Of a DNA stretch of 64,000 bases, positions 23,383 through 31,088 are shown piece after piece. Where the stretch lies: positions 15,760-79,759 of the forward strand of contig CAZZHG010000007.1 in the NCBI GenBank assembly GCA_964653655.1, in the 5' to 3' direction. Source of the DNA: CAZZHG01 sp964653655. Its GTDB lineage: Bacteria > Bdellovibrionota > FAC87 > UBA2466. Position numbers and translations under genes: made by a program. The notes under the pieces were generated by a model. The model was not told where the DNA came from, made no database searches, and was given only the letters and a program-made list of their open reading frames with translations. How positions within the stretch are numbered: the first letter of the stretch is position 1; every line of letters starts with the position of its first letter.

Positions 23383-26024
23383 CGCTCGCGCCTTTCGTCG
23401 AGAATCGTCTTTAGCTTGCCGCTACGGCCGCTCCTGGGAAGGCTCGCGATGGGATAGGTCTCGACGTAGAGCTGGGCGAGCATCCCCTGCTCCAGCTCCA
23501 GGGCAATCTTCTTCACGTTATGAAGAACGGCCTGCCGCATTTGATTTTCGAGCTCCGGGCCGGGCTTTTCCGTTTCCACTCTGAGCACGATTTCCTCCCC
23601 GCGCTGTCCCTCCCGAACGGCGAGCTGCATGGCGGAAACCGGGAAGGCGTCCAAGCCATGAATCACGTCGCGATAGGGAAGATTCAGCAGTCCGACGCAA
23701 ATCTGATCGTCGGCGCGTCCGAGGTACTCGATGATCCGGTTGCGGCGGCCGCAAGGACACTTTTTGTCGACGAATTTCGCGGCGTCTCCAATCTCGTATC
23801 GGATGAGCGGGAAGGCGTACTTCCGCAGGCTCGTGATGAGAATTCGCCCCGGTTCTCCGTGAGCCACCGGCATGCCTTCGTCGTTCACCAGCTCGATCCA
23901 GTTGAAGTCGTCTACGGTGTGGTGCTCGAACCCGGCCAGATGCTCGCATTGGAACGCTATCTGCCCCCCATCGTTGGCTCCGATGACGGAAGAGATGCGC
24001 TTCACCCCCATCACTTCCTTCAGCCACACCCGATCGCTCACGCTCATGGGCGTACCGGCATAGATGACTTTTTCGATCTGCATCGAAGGCTCGATTTCCT
24101 TGGCCTCCCGAAGCAATTTCACGAGCCGCGCCGGGATTGCCTGGATCGCGTTGATATTGAACTGCCGCCAGACCTTGGCGAAGACGGCGGCGTCCATGTA
24201 GTTGGCGAAAGCGAACGTGGTCGCTCCCAACCGGCAGTTGATGTGATCGAACGACACGAAGCTGCCGTACAAGTCTCCGGCGAGCATGAAATTGGCGACA
24301 CGATCGCCTGCCTCCATGCCCGCGGCCCTGAGGACCCGGACGGCGCCCGAAATCATCTGTTCCCAGTCGTGACCGTCGTAAAGGGAGAACTTGGGTTCTC
24401 CCGTGGAACCTCCGCTACGCGAAACGTAACCGCCCGTGATGGACGCCTTGGTGGCAAGGCCGGTCCCTTGAGGCGGCATGTTCGTTTCCATTTCCACTCG
24501 CGTAAGCGCGGGAATTTTGGGCAGATCGGCGACGCCGTCGATCTTCACTCCCTCCAGGCGCTTGCCGTAGAAGGGGCTCTTTTTCGCTTCATCCAGGAGC
24601 ACGCGAAGCTGCGCGTCCACCTCGCCCCGGAACTCCTTCTCGGTCATGGCATCGACGGGATAAATCGCCGTCTCGGCGAAGCGGCCGACCACGAAGTGAC
24701 CGAGCTGAGGAAGGTCGTACGCGCCGTCATGGGGATCGTCCACTTCGCCGCCGGACATCGCGCCCAAGTCACCCACCTTCAAAGCCCCGGCCGCCGCCAG
24801 CCGGCGGTACCACTCGCCTTGTTCCGAAGAAGCGGCTACGAGACCGACCGTCTGGAGATAACCGCGCACCGCCTCCGCCTCCTGGAGAATGGTCTCCACG
24901 CTCGTAAAGGGGATGATGCGAATCGTTCGGTGGAGCGGGGAAGGCTCGATGGCCGTCTTTTTGTCGACGATCACCGTCCAATCCACGTTTTTTGCAGTAG
25001 CGCGAAGCAGCCCCTCGCCTTTGGCTTCGGCGACTTCGGCGACCCCACGCCATTTCTGAATCTCGACCGCGACGTTCGCGTCGACCGGACCGGCCGGGAG
25101 TTTGGCGAGCTGAGCATCCAGCGCCTTCGGGAGAGCCTCGGCGACGGAAAGTGCCGCCTCAATCCCCTCCACGTAACACTGCTGGGGAGCCGTGCAGGCG
25201 TTCTGATCCCAAATCGACATTTCCCAGGCCATCTTCTCGGCCACCTTGTCCGCGCCCGAGGCGGCAAGCCCCGCCTTGGTCACGATGGAAAGCGACAACT
25301 TCGGTCCGAACACAATGAGTTTCTTACCGGCTCCTAGTCCGTCTCGATAGGCGCGGACCGCGTCCTCGCCGCCCCAAACGACAATTCCGTCGACCCGGGC
25401 CTTGAATTCCTCGAGTACGTCCTTCGCGCTCGAAGGATAGTCGATGAGCGCGACTGATTTCGCGACGACACCCTCCTCGTCGCATTCGAGAAGCGATTCC
25501 ATGAGACGCGGCAAAAACAGCTTTTCCCCGGAGGACATCTTCAAGATAGTGACGTTGCCGGTTAGCAGACCCTCGACGAGAGAGCCGATGCCGACGAGAA
25601 ACACGTTACCGGAAAGCACGTGCATGACGACGCCAAGGGGACTCCAGCGCAGCTGGGTCCTTCGGGCGTGGCGGTAGCTGGGCCCTCCGGCGCTGGTCAG
25701 CCCCTTTAGCTCGGCCGACACTTTCTTCCGAAGCACTTCGGGGCTGAGCACCCAGACCACTTCCTCCATACCGAGACGAATCATCTCCGGGGAGAAACCG
25801 GTCGCTTCCGGAAGCGTCGCTTCCAGCTGCACGCGCTTGGGATAGGCAGGATCCGCCCAGAGCTTACCGACCTTTTCGAGAACCCGAAGGATCTTGTCTT
25901 GCGGGTACTCCCGAATGCTTTCCCGTTGGGCGTCCGCTCGGCGGCAAAGGCTCGCGACGTCGTCCGTCGTAAGCGGTTTCGAGGAGTCGAGCCATTCTCC
26001 AAAGGCGTAACGAATCTTTTCCAT
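23379..26024 (-). CDS. LuxC acyl reductase fused to PaaK-like adenylate-forming ligase
   Basis: The 881-aa protein joins two enzymes. Residues 1 to about 450 are a LuxC fatty acyl reductase: HVLSGNVFLVGIGSLVEGLLTGN, the catalytic Cys277 in WDQNACTAPQQ, and FGPKLSLS. Residues of about 460-881 are a phenylacetate-CoA-ligase-like adenylating domain: SRSGGSTGEPK, then RYEIGDAAKFV, then a CPCGR motif and SLPRSGRSGKL. LuxC reduces acyl thioesters to aldehydes with NADPH; the ligase half would activate a carboxylate with ATP. The ATG follows GAGGAGG. The fusion implies direct hand-over of an activated acid to reduction. LuxC assignment is firm; the substrate is unknown. Confidence 0.88.
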   Translation of the reverse strand: MEKIRYAFGEWLDSSKPLTTDDVASLCRRADAQRESIREYPQDKILRVLEKVGKLWADPAYPKRVQLEATLPEATGFSPEMIRLGMEEVVWVLSPEVLRKKVSAELKGLTSAGGPSYRHARRTQLRWSPLGVVMHVLSGNVFLVGIGSLVEGLLTGNVTILKMSSGEKLFLPRLMESLLECDEEGVVAKSVALIDYPSSAKDVLEEFKARVDGIVVWGGEDAVRAYRDGLGAGKKLIVFGPKLSLSIVTKAGLAASGADKVAEKMAWEMSIWDQNACTAPQQCYVEGIEAALSVAEALPKALDAQLAKLPAGPVDANVAVEIQKWRGVAEVAEAKGEGLLRATAKNVDWTVIVDKKTAIEPSPLHRTIRIIPFTSVETILQEAEAVRGYLQTVGLVAASSEQGEWYRRLAAAGALKVGDLGAMSGGEVDDPHDGAYDLPQLGHFVVGRFAETAIYPVDAMTEKEFRGEVDAQLRVLLDEAKKSPFYGKRLEGVKIDGVADLPKIPALTRVEMETNMPPQGTGLATKASITGGYVSRSGGSTGEPKFSLYDGHDWEQMISGAVRVLRAAGMEAGDRVANFMLAGDLYGSFVSFDHINCRLGATTFAFANYMDAAVFAKVWRQFNINAIQAIPARLVKLLREAKEIEPSMQIEKVIYAGTPMSVSDRVWLKEVMGVKRISSVIGANDGGQIAFQCEHLAGFEHHTVDDFNWIELVNDEGMPVAHGEPGRILITSLRKYAFPLIRYEIGDAAKFVDKKCPCGRRNRIIEYLGRADDQICVGLLNLPYRDVIHGLDAFPVSAMQLAVREGQRGEEIVLRVETEKPGPELENQMRQAVLHNVKKIALELEQGMLAQLYVETYPIASLPRSGRSGKLKTILDERRER

Positions 26025-26025
26025 C

Positions 26026-27153
26026 TTAGTGCCTCCTCACGATGTCGGCGGCGGTGATCGCGCAGCCTTTGTGCTTCGAAATGCCCCCGCGCCCGACGAT
26101 TTCAAACGTCGGCGAGTTCCATCCGCAACCGCACGGATCCGGATGCAGGTAGCCGAGGTCCGTACTCAAAATCGCAAGATTAGGCATCATCGCGTTGTAA
26201 GGCGTGACGAGTTCGATGAGACCCGTCTCACCGGGGGCGCAGACGGCCATGGTTTCGGGATTTCGAATGAGAATACGGTTAAACACAGGCACGTGGTGGC
26301 GGTGATTCGTACACGAAAGATACGGAGCGCTGTGTTCGGCCATTCCGTAGAGGTCGTACATGTTGTCCAGCGGGATGCCCAGAGCTTCGGAGGTCTGCCG
26401 CTGAAACTCGTTCTTGGTGACCTTCTTGTCTTCCTTCGCCTTCCAGCCGCCGCCGATGATGACCCGGCTTCCTTTCGGAAGCTGAATGGGCTTCGCGCGC
26501 TTTCGCACTTCGGTCACCAAATCGAACAGGAAGCTCGGAATGCCGAGCAGCCGCACCGGGTACCCTTCCCGGGCAAAACGCTCGAGCGCCTGGATGGTTT
26601 CCTCCATCCGGAACTCCCAATCGCCCTTGCTATTCTTTCTGACCGTGAAATGAGCTTCGTGGGGATTGGCGAAACGCATCTCGTTCTTCGCGGTAAAGGC
26701 GATGCCTAGATCCTTGGCTTCGTCGGGGTGGTAAATGAAGATGCAGTAATTGGTCGGTTCGTCGGTGACGAGGCCGGCCTGGCCCCAGAGTACGTCCATC
26801 ATGGACTGAACCCGATCGAAACTTCCCTGATCGAACCAAATCTGAGTCTTTTGACCGCTGGTGCCCGAGGAAGTCAGTTTCAGAACCGCCTGCTCTTCCG
26901 GCATCGAAGTGAGAAGGTGCCACTTCATCGCGGTGACGTTCACCGAGGGGATCCGCTCAAGGTCCTTCTCCTCGCGGATGGACGAGGGATCGAAACCGTG
27001 CCGGCGGTAAATGTGGCCCAGCTCCGTGGAATGCTCCGCGTGGAACTCGGCGAACTCGCGGCACGCCTTTACCATTAGCGCCGATTTCTCCGGCGTCCAA
27101 TCCAGGGGTTTGTCGATGCGGCAGACCGCTTCGGAAGCGGGGAACTGGTTCAT
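26026..27153 (-). CDS. LuxE-like acyl-protein synthetase
   Basis: The 375-aa protein matches LuxE, which activates a fatty acid with ATP and carries it as a thioester for LuxC. The adenylate-forming loop is TSSGTSGQK (94-102); other landmarks are IGGGWKAKE, DLYGMAEHS and LAILSTDLG. A cysteine lies twelve residues from the C-terminus (Cys364, in KGCAIT), the region where the acyl-accepting Cys of Vibrio LuxE lies. The ATG overlaps the previous stop (ATGA), and the LuxC fusion starts one base after its stop. No luxAB luciferase genes are present, so it is not a light-production operon here. Confidence 0.88.
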   Translation of the reverse strand: MNQFPASEAVCRIDKPLDWTPEKSALMVKACREFAEFHAEHSTELGHIYRRHGFDPSSIREEKDLERIPSVNVTAMKWHLLTSMPEEQAVLKLTSSGTSGQKTQIWFDQGSFDRVQSMMDVLWGQAGLVTDEPTNYCIFIYHPDEAKDLGIAFTAKNEMRFANPHEAHFTVRKNSKGDWEFRMEETIQALERFAREGYPVRLLGIPSFLFDLVTEVRKRAKPIQLPKGSRVIIGGGWKAKEDKKVTKNEFQRQTSEALGIPLDNMYDLYGMAEHSAPYLSCTNHRHHVPVFNRILIRNPETMAVCAPGETGLIELVTPYNAMMPNLAILSTDLGYLHPDPCGCGWNSPTFEIVGRGGISKHKGCAITAADIVRRH

Positions 27154-28619
27154 AGCTTGGTCGTCCTTTCGAAGTTCTCCCGGATGATCGAAAGCAGCGC
27201 CTTCGCTCCCGGGCTGAAGATCTGAATCTCGTCGAAATCCACTTTCGTCGGGCCCATGGACTGAAACCGGAAGCCCAGCCGGTCGGAATACTTGTAAGGG
27301 ATGAACCCGCCGATAAAGAACCCGTGATCGGCAAGGCGATCGTAGAGGTTTCCGATGCCGGGAGCGTCGAGGGGAACCTCGATGCCGGCGTACTGGTAGC
27401 CGTTCTTCAAAAGCTGAGTCCAATCGCGCAAGATACCGTCGACAGCCTTCTGACCCGGCTGCACGCAGTCAAACAGAACCGCGTTTTGTGTCGGCTGCAG
27501 GTGCGTCTGGTACTCGCCGCCTGGAGGAAGCACGTCGAATCGGGACGCGGGATACCAGGTTAGATTGAGCGGTTGAAGCAGAAAGCCCAGAGCCTCGCCC
27601 AAATTGTGGGGAAGCACGATGGACTTTCCGAACGGGTACTGGGTGCGGGGGATGATCGAGTAGAGGAGCGAGTACCGATCGGTTTCCTTCGGATCGTGGC
27701 CCATTCCGAGTTTTTCGAGACGGGCCTGCGTCTCTTTGCTTTGGCAGCCGACGAAAATCGACATCGGCACCGGCTTGTAATTCTCGACGAGCTTCTGGCT
27801 ATAGATGTGGTTCGTCACGAAATCGAAAAAGCAGTAGGACATTTCCGTGCGGGCGATGCGATCCATCGTGGCGCCGAAAATCTGGCTGAAGAGCCCTTTC
27901 GCTTTCACGCCGGGATGAGTGACGCCGAGGCACGGTTCGTAAACCTTGGGCGAGTCATTCCACTTCACGAGCCCAACGTGACCGAGGAGCCGGCCGTCCG
28001 GCAGGGAGGCGACGATGGAAATCAGCCGGCCGTCCTGGAGGCGCTGGCGAATCTGCTCCGGGTAGTAGACGAACTCGTTGATGTAGTCGTAGCCGTACAC
28101 CTGGTAGAAGAGCTGGGAGAGCTTCGCCTCCTCCCCCGCCTCCATCTCCCGGATGACCATGCCTTCGGTCGAAATCGGCCCTTCGTCGGCGACCGTCGAC
28201 GACATCGACCGGCGGGAGGCCTCTTCGCCGAGACGAATCGCGAGCTTCACGGCCTGCCCGTGCCGGCCCAGGTTTTCGATGCTGAATCTCTCGAGTCCCT
28301 GGGACGCGTCGGCGAGTCCCGCCCCGAGCAGAGCGGCGCCCTCGAGGAAAATCGGAACGCCCCGGTTCAAAACTTCCACGTGCAGTTTTCCTTCGGACTC
28401 GAAGACGTCGACCCCGATGCGTTCCTCGGAAAGCCCGCCCGTGTTCTTGTCGAGGACGAGCTTCATCGCCTGCTTCGCCGCGTTTCGGATCGCGCGGCTT
28501 CGCTCCTCGCCCATGCCGAGACCCGTCGCGAAGGCGCCGACGAAATCGGAGGCCGGTCCCAGGGAAAACTCCGAGGGCGGAAACTCCAGATGGTTACGTT
28601 GTGATTCGGGCACGATCAT
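27150..28619 (-). CDS. Degenerate HATPase-GNAT fusion protein
   Basis: The 489-aa protein has an N-terminal region (about 10-140) with the outline of an anti-sigma/RsbW-type HATPase: RNAAKQAMKLVLD for the N box and VEVLNRGVPI for the G1 region. The DxGxG lid glycines are missing. A GNAT domain follows (VIREMEAGEEAKLSQLFYQVYGYDY, CLGVTHPGVKAKGLFSQIF), then a second acyltransferase-like half ending FGFF-type text (HGFFIGGFIPYKYSD). It is related to the other two GNAT genes in the window. ATG at 28619 is chosen because ATGA overlaps the ligase stop. ATP binding is doubtful; acyl transfer is plausible. Confidence 0.72.
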   Translation of the reverse strand: MIVPESQRNHLEFPPSEFSLGPASDFVGAFATGLGMGEERSRAIRNAAKQAMKLVLDKNTGGLSEERIGVDVFESEGKLHVEVLNRGVPIFLEGAALLGAGLADASQGLERFSIENLGRHGQAVKLAIRLGEEASRRSMSSTVADEGPISTEGMVIREMEAGEEAKLSQLFYQVYGYDYINEFVYYPEQIRQRLQDGRLISIVASLPDGRLLGHVGLVKWNDSPKVYEPCLGVTHPGVKAKGLFSQIFGATMDRIARTEMSYCFFDFVTNHIYSQKLVENYKPVPMSIFVGCQSKETQARLEKLGMGHDPKETDRYSLLYSIIPRTQYPFGKSIVLPHNLGEALGFLLQPLNLTWYPASRFDVLPPGGEYQTHLQPTQNAVLFDCVQPGQKAVDGILRDWTQLLKNGYQYAGIEVPLDAPGIGNLYDRLADHGFFIGGFIPYKYSDRLGFRFQSMGPTKVDFDEIQIFSPGAKALLSIIRENFERTTKL

Positions 28620-29959
28620 GCGTCGTCCATCGAAGCGTCGATGACCCGGATGAGTTTCCCCGTCCGGCTGTTTCTGGGAAGCGTGCCGGGTTTCACCAGC
28701 TCCGCCTTCAGGGGCCATACGGTCCCCTTCTTTATGAATTCATTGAGCGACGGCCTCGAGGCCATCACCTCGCGTACGAGCTCCGCCGCTTTGGCGTCCC
28801 GCTCGGCCCCTTCGAGATCGCACTCGACGCGCAGGACAAGCAGATCCCTTCCGTCGGCCCGGGACTTATGCATCTGAAGCGAGCCGGTAAGCCCGCCGAT
28901 CTGAGCGACGATCGCCTGGATGGCGCCGTAGTCGACGGAGTCGTAACCGACGCGAAGCACGTCATCTCCGCGGCCGAGCAGCCTGAAGAGCGGCGTCGTG
29001 CGGCCGCAGGGGCACGCGTCGCCGATCCACTTCGCCCGGTCGCCCACCCGGTAGCGCACGATGGGCATCACCCGGCGCGGGAAAGCGGTCGCGTAAAGCA
29101 TGCCGACTTTTCCGGGCGGGCAGCCCTCGCCGGTATCCTCGTCGACGATTTCGAGAAACGCCTGATCGTCGTGGGCGTGAAACACCCCGGTATCGGTGAG
29201 GTTACATTGATAGCCTAGGTACCAGGTATCCACGGTCCCGTAGCCGGGCGCCTTGATGATCTCGGCTCCGACCTTTTGGCGAATCTCCTGCTTGTCCGCT
29301 TCGTAGAGGTGCTCGCCGCCGTAGTAGATCTTGTCGATCTTCAAGTCTCCGATTCCGAGCGAGTGAATGCCCCGGATGGTATTGAGGACGACGCTGCCGA
29401 TGCCGGACAGACAATTGACCCCGAACTGGGTCACGACGGTGTGGATGAACTCCATCTGCGTGTGATTGGAGAACGGAAAGTTCGTGCAGCCGTACTGCTG
29501 CAGCATCCGGTTGATATGGACGAAGGTCATGTAGAGGCTGCCCACGGCCCAGAGGTTCGCGACCTTGTCCTTTTCCGTAAGCCCTACCGCCCAGAAACCG
29601 CGGGCGTTGGGAAGGTTGAGGCCTTCCAGCTCCGAATGGGAGAAAAGCGTCGTCTTCGGCGTTCCCGTCGTGCCGCCGCTTTGAAAGACGGTGTAATCGC
29701 CGCCGGCAATGGCGAGAAGCTTCTCGCTCACGGGCGGAACGATGTCCCGCAAATCCGTCGAGGTCAGGACCGGAACTTCTCGAAGCGGCTGATCGGAATC
29801 GAGCCGCGCCGTCGCGAGACGTTCCCGATAGAACGGAACGCGTCGGGCGTACTCTAGGTACTCGCCGAGACGCCTGGAAATCTCGCGCTGCCTATCGGCT
29901 GGAGATACGGTTTCCCAAACGTCGTAGAAACGGCCTTGGCGCTGCTGAAGGAGATTCAT
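28616..29959 (-). CDS. PaaK-like adenylate-forming ligase
   Basis: This 447-aa protein belongs to the phenylacetate-CoA ligase/coenzyme F390 synthetase group of adenylate-forming enzymes. It has FQSGGTTGTPKTT (92-104), GYGTVDTWYLGYQ, VRYRVGDRAKWIG, the cysteine motif CPCGR and the C-terminal PRNSRTGKLIRV. It resembles the ligase half of the LuxC fusion, so the operon encodes two such enzymes. It would activate an aromatic or aliphatic acid as an adenylate and pass it to CoA, an amine or a protein. It overlaps both neighbours by four bases. Confidence 0.85.
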   Translation of the reverse strand: MNLLQQRQGRFYDVWETVSPADRQREISRRLGEYLEYARRVPFYRERLATARLDSDQPLREVPVLTSTDLRDIVPPVSEKLLAIAGGDYTVFQSGGTTGTPKTTLFSHSELEGLNLPNARGFWAVGLTEKDKVANLWAVGSLYMTFVHINRMLQQYGCTNFPFSNHTQMEFIHTVVTQFGVNCLSGIGSVVLNTIRGIHSLGIGDLKIDKIYYGGEHLYEADKQEIRQKVGAEIIKAPGYGTVDTWYLGYQCNLTDTGVFHAHDDQAFLEIVDEDTGEGCPPGKVGMLYATAFPRRVMPIVRYRVGDRAKWIGDACPCGRTTPLFRLLGRGDDVLRVGYDSVDYGAIQAIVAQIGGLTGSLQMHKSRADGRDLLVLRVECDLEGAERDAKAAELVREVMASRPSLNEFIKKGTVWPLKAELVKPGTLPRNSRTGKLIRVIDASMDDA

Positions 29960-30864
29960 GGAAAAAACCTATCCAATCTGAAGCTCTTGAGGGACGGCTT
30001 ACGCCTCGGAACGGACTCGGGGACGGGACCCGCGGCCACCGCTTGGACGGGAGGCGGGATCGGCGCTTCGCCGGAGAGATCTCCGACGAGCTTCGTGAAG
30101 TAGCCTCGGTAATCCACGAACTGCCCCGCGAGGTCGAGGCCGTCGAACTTGAAACGATCGCTTTCGGGCTCCTTCACGGAGATGAAGTAGGCGGCTTCGG
30201 ATTTGGTGTCGGTTCTCCACACGTCGACTCCCGAAACCCGGTCGGGAGTGAAGCCGGTCTTCTTCGCCGGATCGAAAATGTCCTCCAGGATCGCGTTCCC
30301 CGTAGTGCCGTGGAAATCCTTCGTCACGTCCGGCATCACCGTATCGGGGGAGGTGAAGTAGAGCCGGGCCTTATGCTTCTTGTCCCAAATCCCGCGGACG
30401 ATGCGCACCCACTCGGCGAGCTTCAACGGAGTGCCGGGGGCAATGGGAGAAACCATGATGGGATCGATGGCGTACCACTCGCCGCCTTCGCCGAGCACGA
30501 CGCCCGTCACGTGAAAGCGCCACTCAGGATCGGTTCCCGAGCGAAGATCGCCGATGATGAAAAGCTTGTGAAGCGACGCGGAGGCGACGCCCATCCGGCG
30601 CGCCATCAGATGCACGCCCATGGACCGGCCGAAGCAAAAGCCGACGAAGCCGTCCGGATCGTACCCGCCCAAGTTATCGAGATCGGTGACCGGGTGATTT
30701 CTCACTTCCTTGAAGAGTTTCGTCCGCTCCGGAGCGAGAAGGCCCGCGTGAAGCTCCGGGGCCTTTTCGGAAAGCTGCTGGTAGCGGCGAAGAGCGGTTT
30801 GCTCATCGCTGCTTGCGAAAGCGAGGGCGGAACTAAATGCGAGACCAAGCCATATGGAGCGCAT
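29956..30864 (-). CDS. Exported protein-glutaminase-like protein
   Basis: The 302-aa product has a signal peptide (MRSIWLGLAFSSALAFA) and an apparent Cys-His-Asp triad: Cys77 in GFCFGRSMG, His118 in WRFHVTGVV and Asp134 in YAIDPIM. The motif order and the Cys-to-His spacing resemble protein glutaminase (glutamine deamidase) domains, which belong to the papain/transglutaminase fold. The Pro-rich tail ends SLKSFRLDRFFP. The ATG at 30864 begins the signal peptide; it is the first gene of the nine-gene operon and overlaps the ligase start (ATGA). Deamidation of an exported protein is inferred; peptidase or transglutaminase activity are alternatives. Confidence 0.65.
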   Translation of the reverse strand: MRSIWLGLAFSSALAFASSDEQTALRRYQQLSEKAPELHAGLLAPERTKLFKEVRNHPVTDLDNLGGYDPDGFVGFCFGRSMGVHLMARRMGVASASLHKLFIIGDLRSGTDPEWRFHVTGVVLGEGGEWYAIDPIMVSPIAPGTPLKLAEWVRIVRGIWDKKHKARLYFTSPDTVMPDVTKDFHGTTGNAILEDIFDPAKKTGFTPDRVSGVDVWRTDTKSEAAYFISVKEPESDRFKFDGLDLAGQFVDYRGYFTKLVGDLSGEAPIPPPVQAVAAGPVPESVPRRKPSLKSFRLDRFFP

Positions 30865-31061
30865 GCGAAAATCCCCTATAAGGTAGGCGAACCCCTTCAG
30901 CCCCGGCTTTTTAGCACAATGCGGCACTCACCAGCAAGTCGGGCGGGCTTTAACTTTCGTTTTAAAAATCATAGGTTAACCACCCTTAACCGGGTCCCGG
31001 ACCAACGTGTCCCGACCTCGGCCCCGACAGCCTCCTGACAGAGGGCAAGAATGCCGCTCTG

Positions 31062-31070
31062 TGATATAAT
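31062..31070 (+). promoter_or_regulatory. Extended -10 promoter
   Basis: TGATATAAT is a perfect extended -10 (TGn-TATAAT), 18 bases before the ATG of the EF-hand protein. No -35 is evident, as is normal for extended -10 promoters. A palindrome AAGTACTT lies at the expected start region. Confidence 0.65.
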
Positions 31071-31088
31071 TTTAAGTACTTACCCCGC

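Noticed and set aside
26026..27153. A bioluminescence (lux) operon
   Set aside because: luxC and luxE relatives are present, but luxA, luxB and luxD are absent and the neighbours are ligases, GNATs and exported enzymes.
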